Positions 1-7,166 of a DNA stretch of 64,000 nucleotides are shown piece after piece. The notes under the pieces are model-generated. The model saw only the letters and a list, made by a program, of their open reading frames with translations, was not told where the DNA came from and searched no databases. This stretch comes from Microbacterium sp. cx-55 (lineage in GTDB: Bacteria; Actinomycetota; Actinomycetes; Actinomycetales; Microbacteriaceae). The position numbers were made by a program, and so were the translations under genes. The stretch is taken from assembly GCF_021117345.1 (NCBI RefSeq), contig NZ_CP088261.1:186001-250000 (forward strand), written 5' to 3'. How positions within the stretch are numbered: the first letter of the stretch is position 1; every line of letters begins with the position of its first letter.

Positions 1-1
1 C

Positions 2-1345
2 GCCTCCGCCCCGGTGGAGCCGGAGGTTCCGGTCGAGCCCGAGGTTCCGGTCGGCGAACCGACCATCACGGTCACCCCGAACACCGCGCTCGACGCCGGA
101 AAGACGAACGTCCTCACGATCACGGGCAAGAACTTCGTCGGCCCGGGTGCCGCCAACGGTGCGTACGTGCTGTTCGGTGAGACGTCCCTCTGGAGCGGCC
201 AAGGAGCGCTTCCCGCGTCCGGCTGGATCGCCCAGGCGCACGTTCAGACGGGTCAGATCACGAACGGTGAGTTCACCACGACGCTGACGGTGCCCGCGGG
301 CACGCTGGACGCGACGAAGAGCTACCAGGTCGCGACCTCGGCCGCCCACGGTCTGTCGATCACCGACCGTTCGATGGATGCGTTCGCACCGGTCACGGTC
401 GCCGCTCCCGCGGCGCCCTTCGTGGGCTTCCCGCTGGGCGCTTCTGTGCAGCCCGGGCAGACGCTGAGCATCGTCGGTGGCGGCTTCGCTCCGGGTGACG
501 TCGTCACCGCGGTCGCGAACTCGACTCCGGTGACGATCGGAACGGCGACCGCATCCGCATCCGGGATCGTGTCGTTCAGCTGGGCGGTGCCGGCCGGGTT
601 CGAGACGGGCGCGCACACCCTGACGCTGAGCGTCGCCGGCGCGGTCGTCGCGTCTGCGCCGTTCACGGTCACGGCCGCCGCCGTGCTGCCCGCCGTCGAG
701 GCCCCCGCGGCCGAGTCGTGCGTCGCGCAGTCGGTGTCGGGTGCCAGCATCCAGTGGGGAGTGAAGGAATCCTTCCGCTCCTACATCACCGGAAGCATCG
801 CGAACGGCAGCATCTCCGGCGGCTGGGGTGCGGGCGCCGGTGCGTACAGCACCGACTCCGACCGCGGCCGGGTCAGCTACACCGGAGCCGTGCACTACAC
901 GGGTCACAACGGTCTGCTCGACATGACCCTGTCGAACCCGCGCATCCAGGTGAACAGCGCCACTTCGGCATCGCTCATCCTGAACGTGCAGTCGACGGAT
1001 GCGTCCGGCAACGCCGCGGTCAACGCATCCGGGATCGTCTTCGCGACGCTCTCGCTGCCCGCCGCGTCCGAGTCGTCCGCCCGCATCAGCTGGTCGAACG
1101 CGTCGGCGACGCTGACGTCCGCGGGAGCCGAGGCCTTCGCCGGCTTCTACTCGGCCGGCACGGTACTCGACCCGGTGTCGTTCAGCTTCCCGCTGGGCGC
1201 CGAGGTTCCGTGCGACAGCACCACGACGGGTGACCTCGCCGCCACCGGTGGCGAGTCGTCCTTCGAGGTTATGTGGCTGGGTGCGGGCCTGCTCGCCCTG
1301 GGTGCGCTGCTCGTCGTCGCACGCCGCCGTCGCCTGACGGTCTGA
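2..1345 (+). CDS. 5'-truncated HtaA-domain cell-wall protein with LAXTG sortase signal
   Basis: The frame is open to the left edge, so the N-terminus lies outside the window. In order it shows a Pro/Val/Glu repeat at the edge, two Ig-like beta-rich segments (nt about 60-400 and 415-690), and a HtaA domain (about 715-1190). The domain is recognised from WGVKESFRSYI followed by VHYTGHNGLLDMTLSNPRI. In the family the Tyr of the first block and the His of the second bind haem iron, and both are present. The C-terminus carries LAATG, a hydrophobic stretch and RRRR, matching the LAXTG signal of class E sortases of high-GC actinobacteria. Expected role: wall-anchored haem capture. Partner genes (HmuTUV, sortase) are not seen here and may lie to the left. 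The domain call is confident; the haem role is inferred from the family. Confidence 0.85.
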   Translation, partial: ASAPVEPEVPVEPEVPVGEPTITVTPNTALDAGKTNVLTITGKNFVGPGAANGAYVLFGETSLWSGQGALPASGWIAQAHVQTGQITNGEFTTTLTVPAGTLDATKSYQVATSAAHGLSITDRSMDAFAPVTVAAPAAPFVGFPLGASVQPGQTLSIVGGGFAPGDVVTAVANSTPVTIGTATASASGIVSFSWAVPAGFETGAHTLTLSVAGAVVASAPFTVTAAAVLPAVEAPAAESCVAQSVSGASIQWGVKESFRSYITGSIANGSISGGWGAGAGAYSTDSDRGRVSYTGAVHYTGHNGLLDMTLSNPRIQVNSATSASLILNVQSTDASGNAAVNASGIVFATLSLPAASESSARISWSNASATLTSAGAEAFAGFYSAGTVLDPVSFSFPLGAEVPCDSTTTGDLAATGGESSFEVMWLGAGLLALGALLVVARRRRLTV

Positions 1346-1350
1346 GCGAA

Positions 1351-1417
1351 CGGATGCGGCGCGCTCCGGCCGCCGCATCCGACCGAAGCGCCGGTCCCTT
1401 CGGGGGCCGGCGCTTCG
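1351..1417 (+). terminator. two successive hairpins after the HtaA gene
   Basis: Hairpin 1 pairs 1351-1361 with 1371-1381 (11 perfect pairs built on the word CGGATGCGG). Hairpin 2 pairs 1384-1394 with 1407-1417 (11 pairs, inner CCC/GGG extension, TTCG loop). There is no T tract. They sit 6 nt after the stop codon and before the next gene's -10, so they probably end transcription of the surface-protein gene or protect its 3' end. Confidence 0.6.
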
Positions 1418-1440
1418 TCGCAGGTGAGACAATGGGGGTT

Positions 1441-1791
1441 ATGGCCGAAGAGCCGCAGGACCTCCCCCTTCCCCGCACCGTCGTCGACGACCGGATCGAG
1501 ACCGTGCGTGTGCGCCGCGCCCCCAAGTACGGCGTGTTCCTTGTGCTCGGTGCCGCGCTCGGCGTCCTCGTGGCCATGATCCTGACCTTCGCGTTCGGCG
1601 GCACGGAGCGAGCCAGTGCATCCGGCGTCGAGTACGGCCAGATGCAGGTCTTCGGCTTCCTCGCCCTCATCGGCATCGCCGTCGGCGGCACCCTCGGCGG
1701 CGTCGTCGCGCTGCTGTTCGACCGGATTCTCAGCCCGCGCGCGCGCCAGGTATCGGTCGATCACGAGCGCACCCGCGTCGACGAGGTCTGA
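1441..1791 (+). CDS. small two-helix membrane protein, function unknown
   Basis: 116 aa. A polar N-terminus (about 28 aa, ending VRVRRAPKYG) precedes two hydrophobic segments (about 30-52 and 65-88) separated by a short polar loop, and a charged C-terminal tail follows (HERTRVDEV). This fits a small integral membrane protein with both ends in the cytoplasm. ATG 1441 is chosen because a -10-like GACAAT (1428-1433) lies seven bases upstream, the leaderless spacing seen repeatedly in this window; a longer open frame upstream would begin inside the previous gene's terminator. I do not recognise a named family. It stands alone, between the HtaA gene and minus-strand genes. Confidence 0.75.
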   Translation: MAEEPQDLPLPRTVVDDRIETVRVRRAPKYGVFLVLGAALGVLVAMILTFAFGGTERASASGVEYGQMQVFGFLALIGIAVGGTLGGVVALLFDRILSPRARQVSVDHERTRVDEV

Positions 1792-1838
1792 CGTCCCACG
1801 CCACCGACGGCCGCGATGATGCGGTGGGGAGAGGCGCG

Positions 1839-2012
1839 TCAGCTGCGGGGCTTGGCCTTCGCCTTGTTCCGGTTGTGGTGGACGATGCCGAAGATCAGAG
1901 TGCCGAGAAACAGCACGACCCCGATGATCCCGAGCCAGAGCAGGCCCTCGAGCGCGAAGCCGACGACAGCGAGGATCGCCCAGATGACGAGCAGAACGAT
2001 GATGGTCTTCAT
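1839..2012 (-). CDS. 57-aa hydrophobic membrane peptide
   Basis: Translated from ATG at 2010-2012 (minus strand) to TGA at 1839-1841: 57 aa starting MKTIIVLLVIWAILAVVGFA. Two transmembrane segments (about 3-20 and 23-44) are followed by a His/Asn/Lys-rich basic tail ending KAKAKPRS. It begins 37 nt after the desaturase stop on the same strand, so the two may be co-transcribed; a link to membrane physiology is only a guess. A protein of very similar build is encoded at 13297-13461. No named family is recognised. Confidence 0.6.
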   Translation of the reverse strand: MKTIIVLLVIWAILAVVGFALEGLLWLGIIGVVLFLGTLIFGIVHHNRNKAKAKPRS

Positions 2013-2049
2013 GAGTGGGGGTGTCCTGGGTCTGTGAGGGTGGAGCGGA

Positions 2050-3255
2050 TCAGTGGATGCGGAGCTCGGCGACGAGAGGGCACGCGAACGGGTCTCGCGC
2101 AGACAGTCCGACCCGGTTGAGGTACCGGATGACGATCCCGTACGAGCGCAACAGGGTGGTCTCGGTGTAGGGCACGTCGAGGCGATCGCAGTGCTCGCGG
2201 ACGAGGAGCCGGGCGTGCTTCAGCGCCGGACGCGGCATCGACGGGAACAGGTGGTGCTCGACCTGGTAGTTCAGGCCTCCCATCAGGAGCGAGACCCACC
2301 ATCCGCCCCGAATATTGCGGGACGTCCGCACCTGGCGGGAGAAGAAGTCGATCTTCGCGTCGTGGGCGATCGTGGGCATGCCCTTGTGGTTCGGCGCGAA
2401 TGACGCCCCCATCATCACGCCGAAGACGGCCAGCTGCACCCCGAGGAACGCGCACGCCATGCCGAGGGGCAAGAACCAGAACACGGCCGTCAGGTAGATG
2501 CCGAAGCGGGCGACGAGCAGAACGCCCTCGAGCCATCGGTGCGCCACATCGGCCTTGATCCCGTTGCCGCTGATCACCGAGCGGGCGGCGATCCAGTGCA
2601 GATTGAGTCCCTCGAGGGTGAGAAGGGGGAAGAACAGCCAGCCCTGGAAGCGGAGGAAGAACCGCACCGGCGCGCTCTTCACGGCCGCGACATCCTCGGG
2701 CAGGAAGTGGATCGTGTCGGGCATGATGTCGGGGTCCTTCCCGACGGTGTTCGGGTTGCCGTGGTGCCGGGTGTGCTTGTTCATCCACCACGCGTAGCTG
2801 AGGCCGACGACGAAGGTGGCGACGAACCGTCCCGCACGGTCGTTCCACTTCCGTGACTCGAACACCTGCCGGTGGGCCGCTTCGTGGGCGAGGAACGCGA
2901 ACTGGGTGAACAGCACGCCCAGCGCTGCCGCGACGAGGAGCTGCCACCAGGACTCGCCGATCATCACGAATGCGACTCCGCATCCGATCGTCGCGACGAC
3001 GAGCACGGCGAACAGCGACCAGTAGAAGGCGTATCGGCGCCGCAGGAGCCCCGCGTCCTTCACCTGGGCGAGCAGCGCGGAGTAGCTGGACGTGCCCCCG
3101 GAGCGCGCCCCGTTGCCCGGCCCCGTCGTGCGGAACGGGCTCGTGTTCGGGTCTCCCGACGGCACCGGGCGTTCGTCGACATCCGTGCGCGGGCCGTCAG
3201 CAGAACGCGACTCTCGAACCGTGGCGCGGTCAGACGGTGCGCGGTGCGTACTCAT
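2050..3255 (-). CDS. membrane fatty acid desaturase
   Basis: 401 aa. It carries the three histidine boxes of the membrane-bound di-iron desaturases: HEAAH (124-128), HTRHH (161-165) and QVEHHLFP near residue 325. Hydrophobic segments lie at about 78-120, 140-158 and 230-275. The Gln in the last box (QxEHH) is typical of front-end/acyl-lipid desaturases that act on fatty acids of membrane lipids using reduced ferredoxin or a cytochrome. About 60 N-terminal residues are polar and probably disordered. A -10 TACCCT is seen at 3324-3329 on the same strand, giving a leader of about 60 nt, back to back with the GAF-ANTAR gene. The family is clear; the double-bond position cannot be read. A membrane-fluidity role is expected. 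Confidence 0.92.
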   Translation of the reverse strand: MSTHRAPSDRATVRESRSADGPRTDVDERPVPSGDPNTSPFRTTGPGNGARSGGTSSYSALLAQVKDAGLLRRRYAFYWSLFAVLVVATIGCGVAFVMIGESWWQLLVAAALGVLFTQFAFLAHEAAHRQVFESRKWNDRAGRFVATFVVGLSYAWWMNKHTRHHGNPNTVGKDPDIMPDTIHFLPEDVAAVKSAPVRFFLRFQGWLFFPLLTLEGLNLHWIAARSVISGNGIKADVAHRWLEGVLLVARFGIYLTAVFWFLPLGMACAFLGVQLAVFGVMMGASFAPNHKGMPTIAHDAKIDFFSRQVRTSRNIRGGWWVSLLMGGLNYQVEHHLFPSMPRPALKHARLLVREHCDRLDVPYTETTLLRSYGIVIRYLNRVGLSARDPFACPLVAELRIH

Positions 3256-3323
3256 GCTGCTCCCTGGGCGTCATCAGAATGAAGAACGTTCCGGCGGCCA
3301 GGGTCTGGGGCAGCGCTCGATCA

Positions 3324-3329
3324 GGGTAA
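3324..3329 (-). promoter_or_regulatory. -10 element TACCCT for desaturase
   Basis: On the minus strand TACCCT fits the TANNNT pattern used elsewhere here and lies about 70 nt ahead of the desaturase start. No clear -35 is seen. Confidence 0.45.
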
Positions 3330-3416
3330 GACGGTCGCGCTCGCCGATGCAAGTCGACCCGGACGCGGCGCCGATGTGCATGTCCGCCGTGGTCAACGGG
3401 GTGTGCCGCGCGCGGT

Positions 3417-3422
3417 TACGGT
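3417..3422 (+). promoter_or_regulatory. -10 element TACGGT for GAF-ANTAR gene
   Basis: TACGGT ends 32 nt before the GTG start, and an AAGGGA ribosome binding site (3441-3446) follows, so this gene has a short leader, unlike many leaderless neighbours. Confidence 0.45.
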
Positions 3423-3454
3423 GAATCGGTCACCCAACCGAAGGGACGTCGCCT

Positions 3455-4192
3455 GTGCCTCATTCGCGAGAATCACGTCTGGTCGAGACGTTCGTCACAC
3501 TCACCGACAGCCTGGTGGCCGATTACGACGTCGTCGACGTGCTGCAGACGTTGGTCGATCGGGCCGTGGAGCTGTTCGACGCCGCGGCGGGCGCCATCCA
3601 TCTCGCCGACAAGAACAACGTGCTGCAGGTGGTCGCCTCCACGAGCGAACGCAGCAGCTTCATCGGTCTCCTTCAGCTCAATGCGGGGGAGGGGCCGTGC
3701 ATCACGGCCGTCACGACGGGCCGGCTCGTGACGGCCGAGAGCGCCGACGAACTGCGCCGGCACTGGCCGCGGTTCGCGGAGGCGTCGAAAGAACGCGGGT
3801 ACGCGGGCGTCCACGCCATCCCCCTCCGCTTGCGAGACACGACGGTCGGGTCGCTGAACCTGTTCCGCGAAACCGAGGGCGCACTCAACGGCGCCGACGC
3901 CCGCGCCGCGCAGGCCCTCGCCGACGTCGCCACGATCAGCCTGCTGCAGCAGCGCACCATCCGGAACGCCACTCTCGCGGCCGAGCAGCTGCAACACGCG
4001 CTCGACAGCCGGGTCGCCATCGAACAGGCCAAGGGATACCTGGCACGCGCAGCCGGTGTCGACATGGACACCGCGTTCCGCATGATCCGCCAGTACGCCC
4101 GCTCCCGCCAGGAGCGCCTGAGCGACGTCGCCGCGGCGGTCGCGCGCGACGAGATGCCCCTCAGCGAGCTCGTCGCCGACGGCGCGTTCTAG
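3455..4192 (+). CDS. GAF and ANTAR domain RNA-binding antiterminator
   Basis: 245 aa. A GAF sensor domain (about 12-160) is followed by an ANTAR domain (about 170-235), read from AAEQLQHALDSRVAIEQAKGYLARAAGVDMDTAFRMIRQYAR. The core IEQAKG-x-L-A and the following three-helix pattern are typical of ANTAR. Such proteins bind paired hexanucleotide hairpins in nascent mRNA and prevent termination, with the GAF domain as ligand or partner sensor. GTG 3455 is supported by AAGGGA 8 nt upstream. No histidine kinase or other signalling gene adjoins it. The target RNA is unknown; the hairpin repeats just downstream (4301-4600) are worth testing as ligands, but I have no direct evidence. Confidence 0.9.
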   Translation: MPHSRESRLVETFVTLTDSLVADYDVVDVLQTLVDRAVELFDAAAGAIHLADKNNVLQVVASTSERSSFIGLLQLNAGEGPCITAVTTGRLVTAESADELRRHWPRFAEASKERGYAGVHAIPLRLRDTTVGSLNLFRETEGALNGADARAAQALADVATISLLQQRTIRNATLAAEQLQHALDSRVAIEQAKGYLARAAGVDMDTAFRMIRQYARSRQERLSDVAAAVARDEMPLSELVADGAF

Positions 4193-4300
4193 CCGGGCCG
4201 CGCGGGCGGTGCGGGTGCGGGCGCCGCGGGGGTGCGGGCGCCGCGGGGGTGCGGCGAACGGATGCGGGCGCGGCCAGGGTGCGGGCGCCGTAGGTGACCC

Positions 4301-4390
4301 GTGACGTCATCGGATTCGGAGATGTCACGGGATTCGGAGGGTTCGGGCGCGTGGCATCCGAATCTCATCGCACCTCCGAATCTGGCGACA
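4301..4390 (+). repeat. 90-bp intergenic hairpin repeat, copy 1
   Basis: It begins GTGACGTCATCGG and ends CTGGCGACA. The first 61 bases are identical to copy 2 at 4511-4600. Inside, GATTCGGAG words near the left half pair with CTCCGAATC at the right end, so it can fold into a long imperfect hairpin. Confidence 0.8.
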
Positions 4391-4510
4391 CCGCGGGGCG
4401 GCCTCCAGGCGGGTGCGGGGGCGAGGTAGGGGCCGGTGCGCGGGGCGGATGCTGGCGCGGGGCAGATGCTGACACCGCTCAGGTGGATGCGGGCGCCGCG
4501 GGGGGGATGC

Positions 4511-4600
4511 GTGACGTCATCGGATTCGGAGATGTCACGGGATTCGGAGGGTTCGGGCGCGTGCGATCCGAACCTCGTCGCATCTCCGAATCTGGCGACA
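4511..4600 (+). repeat. 90-bp intergenic hairpin repeat, copy 2
   Basis: Second copy exactly 210 bp downstream of the first, same orientation, five mismatches in 90, all in the right arm or the bases leading to it. CGGATTCGGAGATG on the left can pair with CATCTCCGAATC on the right. Confidence 0.8.
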
Positions 4601-4668
4601 GACGGGGCGGATGCTGGGCGCGGGCGGATGCTGCCGCCGCGGCGCGTGGTGCGCGACCGACGTCCGCG

Positions 4669-5280
4669 TCAGGCGAGTTCGGCGATGATCGGGTGGATCG
4701 CGGCGTCGAACGCGACGACGTCGCCGCGGAGTCCGTCGGTCACGGCGACCGTCAGGGATCCGATCCACCACAGGCCGCGCTGCGTCAGGGGCAGTACCTG
4801 CACGTTCAGGTCGAACGAGTGCGCCCGGCGCCCGACCTGGCGCTCGTGGACGGCGATCGCGCTCGCATACGCGCGGTAGGAGGCGCCAGTTCCCGCGGCT
4901 TCCCGTTTCGCGTACGTCTCGCTCGCCGCCCGGGCGAAGGCGAGCGCGCCGCCGGCGTGAGGTTCGATCGCTTGCCGCAACTCGTCGGCCCCGTCGACGG
5001 GGAGGGCCGCGTAGGTGTCGAAGCCTTCCACGAGCGAGAGCGGAACGGGCGACAGGTGCGCCTGCGGCTCGACCGTCATCGCCCAGTACGCGCGCCATTG
5101 CCGCTCGAGCATCGCGTGTTCGTCCGTTGCGGACACCTCGACGGTTTCGAGGCCGCGAAGCGGCGGAAGCTCCTCCGGCGCGCGGATCCCAAGCACCTGG
5201 CGCAGATACAGCGCCGTCAGGACGGCCGGACTCGCGTCCTCGCGGACGATCCACTGCGGCCCTGCGGTGCTGCCCGGCAT
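4669..5280 (-). CDS. unrecognised 203-aa protein
   Basis: 203 aa starting MPGSTAGPQWIVREDASP; an in-frame ATG 24 nt upstream (5304) would add eight residues. No signal peptide, membrane segment or known catalytic motif is visible. The sequence is soluble-looking, with mixed helix and strand content and an aromatic C-terminal half (GLWWIGSLTVAVTDGL). Amino acid composition and codon third positions look like a real gene, while the overlapping frames are Arg/Pro-rich. It is isolated between two repeat-filled intergenic regions. I do not recognise the family; it may be a lineage-restricted hypothetical. Confidence 0.7.
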   Translation of the reverse strand: MPGSTAGPQWIVREDASPAVLTALYLRQVLGIRAPEELPPLRGLETVEVSATDEHAMLERQWRAYWAMTVEPQAHLSPVPLSLVEGFDTYAALPVDGADELRQAIEPHAGGALAFARAASETYAKREAAGTGASYRAYASAIAVHERQVGRRAHSFDLNVQVLPLTQRGLWWIGSLTVAVTDGLRGDVVAFDAAIHPIIAELA

Positions 5281-5338
5281 GGCGCCATTGTAGGGGCGCA
5301 GCATCCACCGAGAACCGGTTCCGCCGCACCATCCGCCG

Positions 5339-5419
5339 CGCGAGATGAGGGCCATCCGCCCGGATGAGGAAATCCGCGCCCGATTCCCCCTCCGCTCGGC
5401 CGTATCACCTCTTCGCAGA
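5339..5419 (+). repeat. 81-bp inverted-arm element, copy 1
   Basis: Starts CGCGAGATGAGGGCCATCCG. Most diverged of the four tandem-dispersed copies, especially at the right end (ACCTCTTCG in place of CCCCTCGTC). Confidence 0.8.
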
Positions 5420-5534
5420 CGCACTCTCACCGCGGGCACTTGCTCTTCTCGGCCGCATCCCGTCCGCGCGTAGCCCGTCCGCTCCCGCAGTCCGGCCGCG
5501 TGCATCCGCTCCACTTCTTTTCCACCGCAACCCG

Positions 5535-5615
5535 CGCGAGATGAGGGCAATCCGCCCGGATGAGGGGATCCTGGCCTGATTCCCCCTCCGCTCGGCGATA
5601 TCCCTTCATCTCGGC
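5535..5615 (+). repeat. 81-bp inverted-arm element, copy 2
   Basis: Same unit as 5663-5743. The left arm CGAGATGAGGGCAA pairs imperfectly with the right arm ending CATCTCGG. An upstream CACCGCAACC tag is shared with other copies. Confidence 0.85.
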
Positions 5616-5662
5616 CGCGCTCCTCTGCGCGGTCGCGTCCGCGTCTGTCCCGTCTCAACCTC

Positions 5663-5743
5663 CGCGAGATGAGGGCAATCCGCCCGGATGAGGGGATTCG
5701 CGCCTGATTTCCCCTCCGCTCGGCCGTATCCCCTCGTCTCGGC
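5663..5743 (+). repeat. 81-bp inverted-arm element, copy 3 (closest to consensus)
   Basis: The outer arms are CGAGATGAGGG and CCCTCGTCTCG. The inner pair GATGAGGGGAT/ATCCCCTCGTC can form an alternative stem, so the element can fold in two ways. Confidence 0.85.
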
Positions 5744-5780
5744 GGTCGCCGGCCCCCTCGTCCCGCTCCGCCGCAACCTC

Positions 5781-5861
5781 CGCGAGGTGAGGGTAAACCG
5801 CCCGGATGAGGGGATTCGCGCCTGATTTCCCCTCCGCTCGGCCATATCCCCTCTCCTGGGC
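5781..5861 (+). repeat. 81-bp inverted-arm element, copy 4
   Basis: Starts CGCGAGGTGAGGG. The core CGCCCGGATGAGGGGATTCG is identical to copy 3, and the preceding CCGCCGCAACCTC tag is conserved. Confidence 0.85.
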
Positions 5862-5880
5862 GGTCGCCCACCCGCCCCTC

Positions 5881-6000
5881 GCCCCCACCCCCGCACCTGC
5901 CCCCGCACGCCCCTCGCCCCGCGCACCTCACCCCCCACCCCCGCACCGCACCCCGCCCCCACCCCCGAACCCGCCCCCACCCCCCCCCGCACCACCCCAC
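5881..6000 (-). repeat. C-rich strand with G-quadruplex potential on minus strand
   Basis: Nearly uninterrupted CCCC/CCCCC runs separated by one to three bases for 120 bp. The minus strand therefore has many G4-G9 runs. It ends 27 bp before the purM -10. Confidence 0.7.
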
Positions 6001-6026
6001 CGGGTACCCGAAGCCCGGCGCGCGGG

Positions 6027-6032
6027 TAGGCT
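6027..6032 (+). promoter_or_regulatory. leaderless promoter -10 TAGGCT of purM
   Basis: TAGGCT, six bases, then GTG at 6039. This spacing puts the transcription start on the initiation codon and selects GTG 6039 over GTG 6033. Confidence 0.6.
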
Positions 6033-6038
6033 GTGCAG

Positions 6039-7160
6039 GTGGCCGCTCCCTCCCACGACCCCTATGCCGCCGCTGGCGTTGACACCGCCGCAGGCGACTT
6101 GGCCGTCGAGCTGATGAAGACCGCTGTCCGGCGTACGCACGGACCCGAGGTACAGGGCGGAGTGGGCGGATTCGCCGGGCTGTTCGACGCATCCGCGTTG
6201 CTCGGTTTCACGCGTCCGCTGCTGGCGAGCAGCACCGACGGTGTCGGCACGAAGGTCGCGATCGCGCAGGCCATCGACAAGCACGACACCATCGGTCAGG
6301 ACCTCGTCGGCATGGTCGTCGATGACATCGTGGTCGTCGGCGCGAAGCCGCTGTTCATGACGGACTACATCGCCTGCGGCAAGGTCTTCCCCGACCGCAT
6401 CGCCGCGATCGTCACCGGCATCGCCGCCGGATGCGAGGCCACCGGCACGGCTCTCGTCGGCGGAGAGACGGCCGAGCACCCCGGACTCCTCGGGGTCAAT
6501 GACTATGACGTCGCGGGCGCGGCGACCGGTGTCGTCGAAGCCGACCGCGTGCTGGGCGCCGATCGCGTGCGCCCCGGGGATGCGGTCATCGCCCTCGCCT
6601 CGAGCGGTCTGCACTCCAATGGCTACTCGCTCGTTCGCCACATCGTCGCGGGCGCGGGCATCCAGTACGGCGACAACGCGGCGGACTTCGGTGCCACCTG
6701 GGGCGAGGCGCTGCTGGAGCCGACGCGCCTCTACACGACGCCCGTCCTCGCCCTCATCGACGCTCTCGGCGGCGGCGTGCACTCGCTCAGCCACGTGACC
6801 GGCGGCGGCATCGCGGCGAACCTGGCCCGCGTCCTTCCGCCCGACAGCTGGGTCGACGTCGACCGGGCGACGTGGTCGCCTGCGCCGGTGTTCCGCGTCC
6901 TGGCCGACATCGGTGGGCTCGAGCTCACCGCGACGGAGGGCACCTGGAACCTCGGCATCGGCTTCCTCGCCGTCGTTTCTGCGGAGAAGGCGGATGCGGC
7001 CGCATCCGTTCTGCGCGAGTACGGCATCGACGCCTGGCAGGTCGGTGTCGTGGGTGACGGGCCGCGGCCTGTCGGTGAGTTCGTCCAGGGGGCGAAGGGT
7101 GTCGACGGCGGCGCCGTGCGCTTGGTCGGCGCGTACGCCACACGAGACGGAGCGAAGTAA
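6039..7160 (+). CDS. purM: phosphoribosylformylglycinamidine cyclo-ligase (AIR synthetase)
   Basis: 373 aa from GTG 6039. It converts FGAM plus ATP to AIR in de novo purine synthesis, in the cytoplasm. Signature segments are visible: GVGGFAGLF near residue 45, STDGVGTKVAIAQAIDKHDTIGQDLVGM, VVVGAKPLFMTDYIACG, VGGETAEHPG, LASSGLHSNGYSLVR, HVTGGGIAANLARVLP and the C-terminal NLGIGF. This is full length for the family (about 345-375). Its stop lies 6 nt before purF, so the two form an operon. The start is set by a leaderless TAGGCT promoter; GTG 6033 would add two residues. Confidence 0.97.
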   Translation: MAAPSHDPYAAAGVDTAAGDLAVELMKTAVRRTHGPEVQGGVGGFAGLFDASALLGFTRPLLASSTDGVGTKVAIAQAIDKHDTIGQDLVGMVVDDIVVVGAKPLFMTDYIACGKVFPDRIAAIVTGIAAGCEATGTALVGGETAEHPGLLGVNDYDVAGAATGVVEADRVLGADRVRPGDAVIALASSGLHSNGYSLVRHIVAGAGIQYGDNAADFGATWGEALLEPTRLYTTPVLALIDALGGGVHSLSHVTGGGIAANLARVLPPDSWVDVDRATWSPAPVFRVLADIGGLELTATEGTWNLGIGFLAVVSAEKADAAASVLREYGIDAWQVGVVGDGPRPVGEFVQGAKGVDGGAVRLVGAYATRDGAK

Positions 7161-7166
7161 CACCAC

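Larger units (their letters stand above)
4193..4668. other. 476-bp non-coding stretch with a duplicated element
   Basis: No credible gene is seen. It contains low-complexity runs of GATGCGGGCGCCG-like words and the two 90-bp repeat copies listed separately. The two flanking genes converge on it. Confidence 0.7.
5281..6026. other. long non-coding region upstream of purM
   Basis: About 750 bp without a convincing gene. It holds four direct copies of an 81-bp hairpin element (5339-5861), then a C-rich strand (5881-6000), then the purM promoter. Confidence 0.75.
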
